A stretch of 16,522 nucleotides of DNA from Prevotella sp. CAG:1031 (lineage in GTDB: Bacteria > Bacteroidota > Bacteroidia > Bacteroidales > Muribaculaceae), in NCBI GenBank assembly GCA_000431215.1, contig HF985561.1, forward strand, positions 1 through 16,522, read 5' to 3'. This document shows positions 1 to 5,682 of this stretch, in pieces. The translations under genes were made by a program, and so were the position numbers. Position 1 is the first letter of the stretch, and each line of letters begins with the position of its first letter. The notes below the pieces were generated by a model that worked only from the letters and a program-made list of their open reading frames with translations, made no database searches and had not been told where the DNA came from.

Positions 1-177
1 CAGGATAATTTGCTCGGAAGAATTTTAAGTCAATAGCCTTAGAGGCATGCCTTTGGCCATAGTCCCTGACAGATTTTCCTGCCAATTTATGCTGACGTAT
101 TTGGCTGCCTGAATTTTGGCCGTGCACATTCGATACCCCTCAAAAGCACGGATAACAAATCATTATTGTTTCTATTG

Positions 178-198
178 TCAAGCGCGGGACGCGCTTGA
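178..198. repeat. Perfect 9-bp inverted repeat
   Basis: TCAAGCGCG and CGCGCTTGA are separated by GGA, giving a stable GC-rich stem with a 3-nt loop. There is no T-run on either side, so it is not a typical intrinsic terminator. It lies about 100 bp upstream of the promoter of the lipoprotein gene. It could be a structured 3' end of an upstream transcript, a protein-binding palindrome or a REP-like unit. Confidence 0.55.
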
Positions 199-299
199 TG
201 GTGAATGGTCTGTTTGAGGTGGTCAGTCTGTAAGAAAATGTCAGTACGATAAACTTAAACATGCTCGGCGGCTGAACTTTTCGGCGTCGGCAGACCTTA

Positions 300-307
300 T
301 ATATTTG
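300..307 (+). promoter_or_regulatory. Bacteroidetes -7 box for the NlpE-like gene
   Basis: TATATTTG matches the Bacteroidetes primary-sigma -7 consensus TAnnTTTG. The -33 element is weak: a TTTTC stretch at 278-282 is the only candidate, at slightly short spacing. Transcription would start near 311-314, leaving a leader of about 46-49 nt that contains the hairpin at 320-340. Confidence 0.55.
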
Positions 308-319
308 ACTTCTAACGGA

Positions 320-340
320 TGCGGCATGGCCTATGCCGCA
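320..340 (+). other. 5'-leader hairpin upstream of the lipoprotein start
   Basis: TGCGGCAT and ATGCCGCA form a perfect 8-bp stem with a 5-nt loop, followed by an A-rich run and the ATG at 360. An in-frame ATG at 333 falls inside the right arm of the stem, which argues against it as the start. The hairpin may affect mRNA stability or translation. No T-tract follows, so it is not a plus-strand terminator. Confidence 0.5.
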
Positions 341-359
341 AAATAAAATGCGATATATT

Positions 360-821
360 ATGAAAAAGACTATTCCGGCTTGCGGCCTGATGCTTATGCT
401 TCTTGCCACAGCCTCATGCTGCAACAACCATCGGTGTGCCAACGGCACTCCCGCCAAAGGAGATGTCGAAGAGACCTACACAGGCGTTCTGCCCGGCGCC
501 GACACTTCGGGAATCCACTACACGCTGACCCTCGATTATGACGACGACAGCCGAGCCACCACCGGCGACTATGACCTTCTGATGAGCTATACCACCAACG
601 ACGGACGTTCGGTCACCGACCGCTCGGAGGGGGACTTCAGCGTTGTCACACGCGAGAACGAGACATTCGTCAACCTCTCGCCCGAATTCAAATTCAGGAC
701 TGCCTCGGCCATGACTTTCAAAATCACGAGCGACTCTACCCTTCTGATGGTAAACGACAATTACGAGGCGCCCGACAGTGTCGCCCACTACACGCTCCAT
801 CTCAGCCATGTCGACCGCTGA
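360..821 (+). CDS. NlpE-like outer-membrane lipoprotein
   Basis: A 153-residue protein with a lipoprotein signal: MKK start, hydrophobic run at residues 8-18, then a Cys pair at 20-21 after ATAS, giving a likely lipid-modified N-terminus. Residues about 40-60 (YTGVLPGADTSGIHYTLTL) match the opening of the NlpE N-terminal domain, known from the Cu/envelope-stress lipoprotein of E. coli, but the family CxxC pair (PCADC) is replaced by PGADT. The rest has the alternating beta-rich pattern of a small barrel. The start at 360 is chosen because it gives a classical signal peptide; ATGs at 333 and 348 are in frame. The gene overlaps the next one by 14 nt, suggesting coupled expression. Whether it senses metal or stress is unknown. 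NlpE-type fold confidence is moderate. Confidence 0.75.
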   Translation: MKKTIPACGLMLMLLATASCCNNHRCANGTPAKGDVEETYTGVLPGADTSGIHYTLTLDYDDDSRATTGDYDLLMSYTTNDGRSVTDRSEGDFSVVTRENETFVNLSPEFKFRTASAMTFKITSDSTLLMVNDNYEAPDSVAHYTLHLSHVDR

Positions 822-1596
822 CACTGTCTCGAAGCTGTTTGACCTCACGGGGATGACTGCGCTTGTCACCGGCGGCGGCGACGGCATCGGGCGCGGCTGC
901 TGCGAGATTCTCGCTGCGGCAGGGGCCAATGTCGTTGTCGCAAACCGTACTTACGCCAAAGCCGAAGCTGTGACGGACGACATAAATGCCGCCGGAGGTC
1001 ATGCGCTCCCGGTCGGCTGCGACGTGACCGACACTTCGGCCTGCGACGCTGCCGTCAAAGCCGCCATCGACAGCTATGGCGCCCTCAATATCCTTGTCAA
1101 CAATGCCGGACACGGGGGCGGAGGCACCGAGAGTCCGTTCAACATCGATCTCGACTACGTCGAACGCATATATCGCGTCAATGTGTTCGCGCCATGGTAT
1201 CTGACAAAGATTGCGGCTCCGCTTATGCAGACTGCCGGATATGGCTCGGTTATCAACATAACGTCGATGAGTTCGGTCAACAACAGTCCCGGAATGTCGA
1301 TCTACGGCTCGTCGAAAGCCGCTCTGAACCACATGGCCGAAAACCTCGCCTACGACCTCGGCCCTATGGGAATCAGGATAAACAATGTCGGGCCGGGAGC
1401 TACGCGCACTCGCGCTTTGTCCACGGTAATGACCCCTGCTCTCGAGCACCGTATGCTGGCCCATACTCCGATAAAACGGCTCGGCGAAGTCAGCGATATC
1501 ACCGCTGCGGTACTGTATTTCGCTTCCCCGGCCTCGGTCTGGGTCAGCGGTCAGACCATCATGGTCAACGGCGGTGGCGTACAGACGCTCGACTGA
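808..1596 (+). CDS. hdhA: Short-chain dehydrogenase, 7-alpha-hydroxysteroid dehydrogenase-like
   Basis: A 262-residue NAD(P)-dependent classical SDR. The cofactor motif TGGGDGIG is at 21-28, NNAG at 98-101, and the catalytic Ser153, Tyr166 and Lys170 (YGSSK) have the expected 13- and 4-residue spacing. From residue 150 to the end it aligns closely, from memory, with E. coli HdhA: ITSM, YxSSKAA, LGxxxIRxNxxxPGA, HTPIxRLG, SPAxxWVSGQ and a GGGVQ-L-D/N terminus. HdhA oxidises the 7-alpha-hydroxyl of primary bile acids to 7-oxo forms, a fitting activity for a gut bacterium, but SDR substrate calls from sequence are uncertain and another hydroxysteroid or sugar is possible. The ATG at 808 is preferred over 778 because the extra residues lie outside the family. 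It is cytoplasmic and translationally overlapped with the preceding lipoprotein gene. Confidence 0.75.
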   Translation: MSTADTVSKLFDLTGMTALVTGGGDGIGRGCCEILAAAGANVVVANRTYAKAEAVTDDINAAGGHALPVGCDVTDTSACDAAVKAAIDSYGALNILVNNAGHGGGGTESPFNIDLDYVERIYRVNVFAPWYLTKIAAPLMQTAGYGSVINITSMSSVNNSPGMSIYGSSKAALNHMAENLAYDLGPMGIRINNVGPGATRTRALSTVMTPALEHRMLAHTPIKRLGEVSDITAAVLYFASPASVWVSGQTIMVNGGGVQTLD

Positions 1597-1639
1597 CACT
1601 TTTTCAACGCGAAAATCAGGTTTTTCCGCTCTTTTTCGC

Positions 1640-1647
1640 TAATTTTG
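1640..1647 (+). promoter_or_regulatory. -7 box immediately upstream of the thioesterase gene
   Basis: TAATTTTG matches TAnnTTTG. Only five bases separate it from the ATG at 1653, so transcription would begin at or within a base or two of the start codon. No convincing -33 TTTG is seen around 1615-1620. If used, the transcript would be essentially leaderless. Confidence 0.45.
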
Positions 1648-1652
1648 GGTCG

Positions 1653-2075
1653 ATGAAAGAAACAGATGTCCCGCACTATATCTACGAACTCACAATGGAT
1701 GTTCGCGACTATGAGGTCGACTACGAAGGCATAGTCAACAATTCAGTGTATCTCAACTATATGGAGCATACACGCCATGAATTCTGCCGCCGGGCAGGCC
1801 TGACCTTCGAAGCCATGCATCTCAGCGGCATCGATCCCGTTGTGCATCGCGCTGAAATCGACTATCTGGCCCCTCTGCGCTCAGGCGAGAGCTTCGTCTC
1901 GAAACTGGCGCTGGAGCGCCGCGGCCCGAAATTTATTTTCCGTCAGGATCTCTACAGGCTTCCCTCGGGGGAGCTCGCCGTCAGCGGACGTATAACAATA
2001 GTGTCAATTGTCAACGGGCGTCTGAGCCGCGGCGACGAACTTGGCGCCGCGTTCGCCAAAGAACTGGAGCGATGA
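1653..2075 (+). CDS. Acyl-CoA thioesterase, 4HBT (YbgC/FadM-like) family
   Basis: A 140-residue single hot-dog-fold protein of the usual length for this family. Residues 17-41 carry the family signature: VRDYEVDYEGIVNN then YLNYMEHTR, with the likely catalytic Asp23 followed by Gly26 and the IVNN turn. Such enzymes hydrolyse acyl-CoA thioesters in the cytoplasm; chain-length preference cannot be read here. The 56-bp gap after the dehydrogenase holds a promoter-like box. The stop overlaps the dprA start in an ATGA, so the two genes are translationally coupled, an arrangement that reflects operon economy more than shared function. The start at 1653 fits the domain boundary; no upstream in-frame codons look conserved. 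Confidence 0.85.
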   Translation: MKETDVPHYIYELTMDVRDYEVDYEGIVNNSVYLNYMEHTRHEFCRRAGLTFEAMHLSGIDPVVHRAEIDYLAPLRSGESFVSKLALERRGPKFIFRQDLYRLPSGELAVSGRITIVSIVNGRLSRGDELGAAFAKELER

Positions 2076-3175
2076 CCGACAGGCTTTATAAACTTGCCTT
2101 TGCGCGGCTGCGCGGCATAAAGCTGTCGATGGCCAGGATGCTTCTTGAGCGGTGTGGCTCCGAAGAAATGTTCTTCACGATGACGCCCGCTCAGATCTCG
2201 GCCCTGATGGGCACCGGCGCCAAAATATTCGCCGACAGCCATCGCCGGGAAGCGCTCGAAGAAGCTCGCGCCGAGATGCCGTTCATCGAAGCGAACGCTG
2301 TCAGGATGCTATATTTTACCGATCCGGACTATCCCCGGCTGCTTCTCGAATGTGACGACGCGCCCGTGGTTCTCTTCGCTCTCGGCGACCTCGATCTGAA
2401 TGCCGTCAACTGCCTGGCTATCGTAGGAACGCGCCATGCGACCGTCTACGGCAACAACATGACCCCGCAGATTGTCGGCGGAATTGCCGAAAAGACCGAT
2501 TCTCCTGTCGCCATCGTCAGCGGACTCGCTTTCGGCATCGACGTAGCGGCTCATCGGGCCAGCCTGAACGCCGGACTTCCGACAATAGCTGTAGTGGCCC
2601 ACGGACTCAGCACAATCTATCCGTCGGCCCACCGAGGAGTAGCCGCCGAAATCATAAAGAAGGGGGGCGCCATTCTGACAGAATATTTCTCGTCTGACCC
2701 CATCCATAAAGGCAACTTCCTGGCCCGTAACCGGATTGTCGCCGGAATTTCACAGGCTGCCGTCATTATCGAGAGCAACATAAAAGGGGGCGCTATGTTC
2801 ACCGCGCGCCTCGCCTCGGAATACGGCCGGTCGGTGTTCGCCCTGCCTGGACGCGTGACCGACAGCTTCAGTTCGGGGTGCAACAAGCTGATTTCCGACA
2901 ACATCGCTCAGTTGTTGACCGGAGCCGACGACATAATCGATGATCTGCGATGGCACCGTCGGCCGGCCGCGCCCAAACAGCAGGAACTGTTCGAAGAAAG
3001 AGATTCCGACACTCAAAAAATAATCGATCTGCTGACCCGGAAAGGAGAACTGAGCATTCAGGAAATCTCTCTGGCAACAGATATGCCGGCTCCGAGGCTT
3101 ATGGCAAAGCTTATCGACATGGAGTTCGACAAGCTCATCGCCTCGCTTCCCGGTTCACGCTACCGTCTTGTTTAA
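2072..3175 (+). CDS. dprA: DNA-processing protein DprA (Smf)
   Basis: A 367-residue DprA. The N-terminal region (1-70) has a helix-hairpin-helix-like segment. The Rossmann-like core shows IVGTRHATVYG at 117-127, SGLAFGID at 150-157 followed by AAHRASL, the YPSAHR motif, GAILTEYF, and NFLARNRIVAG near 215-225, then IESNIKGGAMFTA and FALPGRV. Residues about 310-367 form the C-terminal winged-helix domain. DprA binds incoming single-stranded DNA and loads RecA during transformation; in Bacteroidetes it is widely kept even where competence is not known. The gene overlaps the thioesterase by 4 nt. All core motifs are present, so it should be functional. Confidence 0.97.
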   Translation: MTDRLYKLAFARLRGIKLSMARMLLERCGSEEMFFTMTPAQISALMGTGAKIFADSHRREALEEARAEMPFIEANAVRMLYFTDPDYPRLLLECDDAPVVLFALGDLDLNAVNCLAIVGTRHATVYGNNMTPQIVGGIAEKTDSPVAIVSGLAFGIDVAAHRASLNAGLPTIAVVAHGLSTIYPSAHRGVAAEIIKKGGAILTEYFSSDPIHKGNFLARNRIVAGISQAAVIIESNIKGGAMFTARLASEYGRSVFALPGRVTDSFSSGCNKLISDNIAQLLTGADDIIDDLRWHRRPAAPKQQELFEERDSDTQKIIDLLTRKGELSIQEISLATDMPAPRLMAKLIDMEFDKLIASLPGSRYRLV

Positions 3176-3198
3176 CAATCAAAAAACATTCCCCTGCC

Positions 3199-4077
3199 AT
3201 GAAACGCTTCATTGAACCCAGCGAAATGATTATCAATCCCGACGGATCGATATTCCACCTCCACCTCCGTCCCGACCAGCTCTGCGACCGCATAATCCTT
3301 GTTGGCGACCCGGCCCGCGTCAATATCGTGGCTGCGAACTTCGACACCCGCGATTTTGAAGTCCAGTCGCGCGAATTCCATACTATCGGAGGCACCTTCC
3401 GCGGCCAACGCGTTATGTGTCTCAGCCACGGCATCGGGCCCGACAATATCGACATCGTCATCAACGAGCTCGACGCTCTGGCAAATGTCGACTTCGCCAC
3501 GCGCGAAATCCGGGCCGAGAAACGCGTGCTGACAATGGTGCGCATCGGAACATCTGGAGCCCTTCAACCCGAGCTCGACCTCGGCACACCCGTCATCGCC
3601 GAGAAAGCTATCGGATTCGACGGTGTGCTGAACTACTACGCCGGACGTAACAGCGTAGCCGATCTCGACTTCGAGAACGCTTTCACCGCCGACACCGACT
3701 GGAACCCGCTCTGGGCGCGCCCCTACGTTGTCGACGCCGACTCCGAACTCGTCAGCCGGATCGGGCGCGACGACATGGTGCGCGGGAACACAATCTCGGC
3801 TGTAGGGTTCTACGGGCCTCAGGGGCGTGAGCTGCGCCTTCCGCTCGCCAATCCCGGACTGAACAGGTCTATCGAGGACTTCCGTTTCAACGGACGCAAA
3901 ATAACGAACTACGAGATGGAATCGGCCCCGCTTCAGGGACTGTCGCGCCTCATGGGCCATAAGGCTATGACTGTTTGCACTATCATCGCCAACCGCATGA
4001 ACGGGAATGCCCGCCCGAACTATAAATCGGCAGTCACCGACCTGATATCGACCGTTCTCGACCGCCTTGTCGACTGA
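3199..4077 (+). CDS. udp: Uridine phosphorylase-type nucleoside phosphorylase
   Basis: A 292-residue NP-I family phosphorylase. It shows the phosphate-binding GDPAR at 36-40, GIGPDNID near 78-85, RIGTSG at 115-120, and the ribose-binding NYEMES around 237-242. These match uridine phosphorylase, which cleaves uridine with phosphate to uracil and ribose-1-phosphate in pyrimidine salvage. It is longer than E. coli Udp (about 253 aa), with an N-terminal extension and an insertion near 145-190, which is common for the Bacteroidetes proteins. The start at 3199 lies in an A-rich context 23 nt after the dprA stop; upstream in-frame codons run through dprA in another frame and are not coding. Likely cotranscribed with dprA. 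Confidence 0.88.
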   Translation: MKRFIEPSEMIINPDGSIFHLHLRPDQLCDRIILVGDPARVNIVAANFDTRDFEVQSREFHTIGGTFRGQRVMCLSHGIGPDNIDIVINELDALANVDFATREIRAEKRVLTMVRIGTSGALQPELDLGTPVIAEKAIGFDGVLNYYAGRNSVADLDFENAFTADTDWNPLWARPYVVDADSELVSRIGRDDMVRGNTISAVGFYGPQGRELRLPLANPGLNRSIEDFRFNGRKITNYEMESAPLQGLSRLMGHKAMTVCTIIANRMNGNARPNYKSAVTDLISTVLDRLVD

Positions 4078-4165
4078 TTTTATCGGCCGGTCAGTCCGAA
4101 AGCTGAACCACAACGGCGCCAAAGGTGTTTTAAAGCTGTTACCAAACCTCTAAAAAACAACCGTT

Positions 4166-4420
4166 ATGACACCTACTAATGATGACATCGCACGCCAAGA
4201 CCTGAAAGTGTCGAAGCAAGCCGCCGAGCTCAGTGCCGAAGCCGCCAAAGAGGCCGCTGCCGCCCATAACTCCGCAGTTAAAGACAAAATCAACGACATC
4301 AAGGACTCTGCCACAGAGAAACTCTCGGGACTGGGCGAAAAGGCCAAAGGTATGGCCGCCGAGGCCCTCGAGAAGGGCGCCGACTTCGCCCACGGGCTCG
4401 CCGACAAACTGAAAGGCTGA
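4166..4420 (+). CDS. Small Ala/Lys/Glu-rich helical protein, function unknown
   Basis: An 84-residue acidic-basic protein with no signal peptide or membrane segment. Almost the whole length (8-84) is Ala, Lys, Glu and Asp with regularly spaced hydrophobics, and near-repeats such as AAELSAEAAKEAAAA and KAKGMAAEALEKGA, giving a long amphipathic helix or coiled coil. This resembles LEA-like, apolipoprotein-like or YtxH/CsbD-type stress proteins by composition only; I recognise no domain. Upstream is an 88-bp gap with an A-rich run just before the ATG, typical of Bacteroidetes starts, though no clear -7 box. A hairpin terminator follows 20 bp after the stop. Codon use matches the neighbours, so it is very likely a real gene. 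Confidence 0.75.
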   Translation: MTPTNDDIARQDLKVSKQAAELSAEAAKEAAAAHNSAVKDKINDIKDSATEKLSGLGEKAKGMAAEALEKGADFAHGLADKLKG

Positions 4421-4440
4421 AACAGAATCACCGTTTACAG

Positions 4441-4472
4441 GCAGCTCCCGGCCCACCGGCAAAGGGAGCTGC
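4441..4472. terminator. Hairpin terminator between convergent genes
   Basis: GCAGCTCCC and GGGAGCTGC form a perfect 9-bp stem with a 14-nt loop. TGATTTTATC follows on the plus strand, giving a modest T-tract. It lies between the stop of the small helical protein (4420) and the stop of the leftward permease gene (4478), so it can serve both strands. The minus-strand side has no T-run, so termination there would be weaker. Confidence 0.7.
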
Positions 4473-4477
4473 TGATT

Positions 4478-5290
4478 TTATCTGCCGATTTGCCCGGAAA
4501 AGAATCTGATCATGCGCACTATGACCCACATTCCGGCCAATGTGAGCACGATCAGCGCCGAAGCCGGAACGTCTATCACAGCTCCGAGAAACAATCCGGC
4601 AGTGCAGCCGACAGCACTGACAGCAACCGACAGCCACAGCAGCGGCTTCATGCGCCCGACAAACATCTCGGCGATCATAACGGGCAATGTCAGCATCGAC
4701 ATAAGAAGCATTACGCCGACAAGTCTGATTGTCAACACAATGCAGACAGCCGTAAAAAGAGTCATTACCGTAGTCACCCGAGTCACCGGCAATCCGCTGA
4801 CACGGGCGAAATCACGGTCGAACGCACAGGCCGTTACAACCGGGAAACGAACCGCGTAATAGCCGGTCAGAACCAGAGTGAAAACAGCGAAAGTCAGCAG
4901 ATCGGTCCGGGTGACCGTCAGTATATTGCCGAACAGGAAAGCATTCAGCTCGGGGACATATCCCGGAGTAAGGAAAACAAACAGAACGCCCGCAGCCATG
5001 CCCAGAGCCCAGAACACAGCAACCGCCGAATCGCTTCTCACCTTCGAATGACGCTCGAGCCAGTCGACGCCAAGCGACGACCCGACAGCGACTATACCGG
5101 CAAGCAACACAGGGTTGAAGCCGAGAAAATATCCGAGACCGAGGCCGCCGAAACAGGCGTGGGTAACACCTCCCGCTATCGACACCAGGCGCCTCGTAAC
5201 GACATAACAGCCTATTATAGCCGAAGCCACACTGACGAGCAGCACGGCAATCAGGGCATTGCGAAAAAAATCAAGTTCGAGAACGTTCAC
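4478..5290 (-). CDS. Zinc/manganese-type ABC transporter permease (ZnuB/ABC-3 family)
   Basis: A 270-residue integral membrane protein with about eight hydrophobic segments. Diagnostic stretches are FFRNALIAVLLVSVASAIIG at the N-terminus, the VTRRLVSIAGGVTHACFGG loop (family YVVLRRMSLLGDALSHA/FPG-like), and GVMLLMSMLTLPVMIA near residue 215, all typical of ABC-3 metal permeases. It would form the membrane channel for Zn2+ or Mn2+ uptake with a separate ATPase (ZnuC) and substrate-binding protein (ZnuA), neither of which is in this window. It is the last gene of the unit starting at 8170, 5 nt after the small Cys-motif protein, a spacing that implies cotranscription. The metal cannot be told from sequence, so I leave the symbol blank. 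Confidence 0.88.
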   Translation of the reverse strand: MNVLELDFFRNALIAVLLVSVASAIIGCYVVTRRLVSIAGGVTHACFGGLGLGYFLGFNPVLLAGIVAVGSSLGVDWLERHSKVRSDSAVAVFWALGMAAGVLFVFLTPGYVPELNAFLFGNILTVTRTDLLTFAVFTLVLTGYYAVRFPVVTACAFDRDFARVSGLPVTRVTTVMTLFTAVCIVLTIRLVGVMLLMSMLTLPVMIAEMFVGRMKPLLWLSVAVSAVGCTAGLFLGAVIDVPASALIVLTLAGMWVIVRMIRFFSGQIGR

Positions 5291-5295
5291 TTAAT

Positions 5296-5682
5296 TCACT
5301 CTGACATTATCATTAAAACTTCGTCGCGAAGCGGTTCGGGGAGCGCTATGTGACGACTGACAAGACTCTCACACCATCCGGATACGTCTTCGGAGCGCAG
5401 TGTCAGCAGAATATCGCGGAACAGCTCGATTTCAGCGTCTTTGTATTCATCGGCCGGGCGACCGGCGAAAACGTCTAGCTCTTCGTCATCATAATAGACC
5501 GGCTCGTCGGCCGGAAAGCCCTTCTCGCAGACTGCATGACGGCCGCAGCAAAACGGGCCGTGAGATACTTCGGTTGCCTCTGCCGAAGGCGCGTCGGGTT
5601 CTGCCGGGTCAGGACGGTGAGTAAGGCGCAGGATAACGCCCACAACAACGACAACAGCCAACAGAATCAGCGCTCCGGTCAT
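5296..5682 (-). CDS. Membrane-anchored small protein with CCGxH-xxC motif
   Basis: A 128-residue protein with one N-terminal membrane helix (residues 3-20) and a soluble acidic domain. Residues 41-54 contain HGPFCCGRHAVCEKG, placing three Cys (45, 46, 52) and two His (41, 49) within 12 residues, a plausible metal or redox site; then YYDDEELD at 63-70 and a C-terminal helical part with one more Cys. From memory, similar short proteins with CCG-H-VCEK and YYDDEELD motifs occur next to this permease in other Bacteroidales, sometimes labelled phospholipase without evidence. The start overlaps the aroA stop in an ATGA and the stop is 5 nt before the metal permease, hinting at a role with metal transport. 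Function is not known. Confidence 0.8.
   Translation of the reverse strand: MTGALILLAVVVVVGVILRLTHRPDPAEPDAPSAEATEVSHGPFCCGRHAVCEKGFPADEPVYYDDEELDVFAGRPADEYKDAEIELFRDILLTLRSEDVSGWCESLVSRHIALPEPLRDEVLMIMSE

Larger units (their letters stand above)
1..359. other. Intergenic stretch with no supportable gene
   Basis: This is visibly more AT-rich than the genes that follow. Reading frames on both strands are short. The longest in the first 180 bases is about 44 codons on the minus strand (ending near 30), with no recognisable domain, and I do not call it a gene. Positions 1-36 on the plus strand read as ten or so codons to a TAG and could be the tail of an upstream gene, but that is too short to judge. 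The supportable contents are a perfect palindrome (178-198), a promoter-like box (300-307) and a hairpin (320-340), listed separately. Confidence 0.6.

Noticed and set aside
30..165. Small minus-strand open frame of about 44 codons suggesting a gene or transposase remnant
   Set aside because: There is no domain, no promoter, no terminal inverted repeat or target duplication, and this length is expected by chance in AT-richer sequence.
802..1599. Long open frame on the minus strand opposite the dehydrogenase gene
   Set aside because: It is the mirror of a clear SDR gene with all catalytic motifs, has no domain of its own, and GC-rich codon use commonly opens the opposite strand.
3172..4122. 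316-codon minus-strand frame opposite uridine phosphorylase
   Set aside because: The plus strand encodes an intact phosphorylase with all motifs; the antisense frame has no recognisable features.
4490..5353. 287-codon plus-strand frame opposite the metal permease
   Set aside because: Its product is rich in His, Ser and Arg in a low-complexity manner, typical of a reversed membrane-protein gene, and it also crosses into the next gene.
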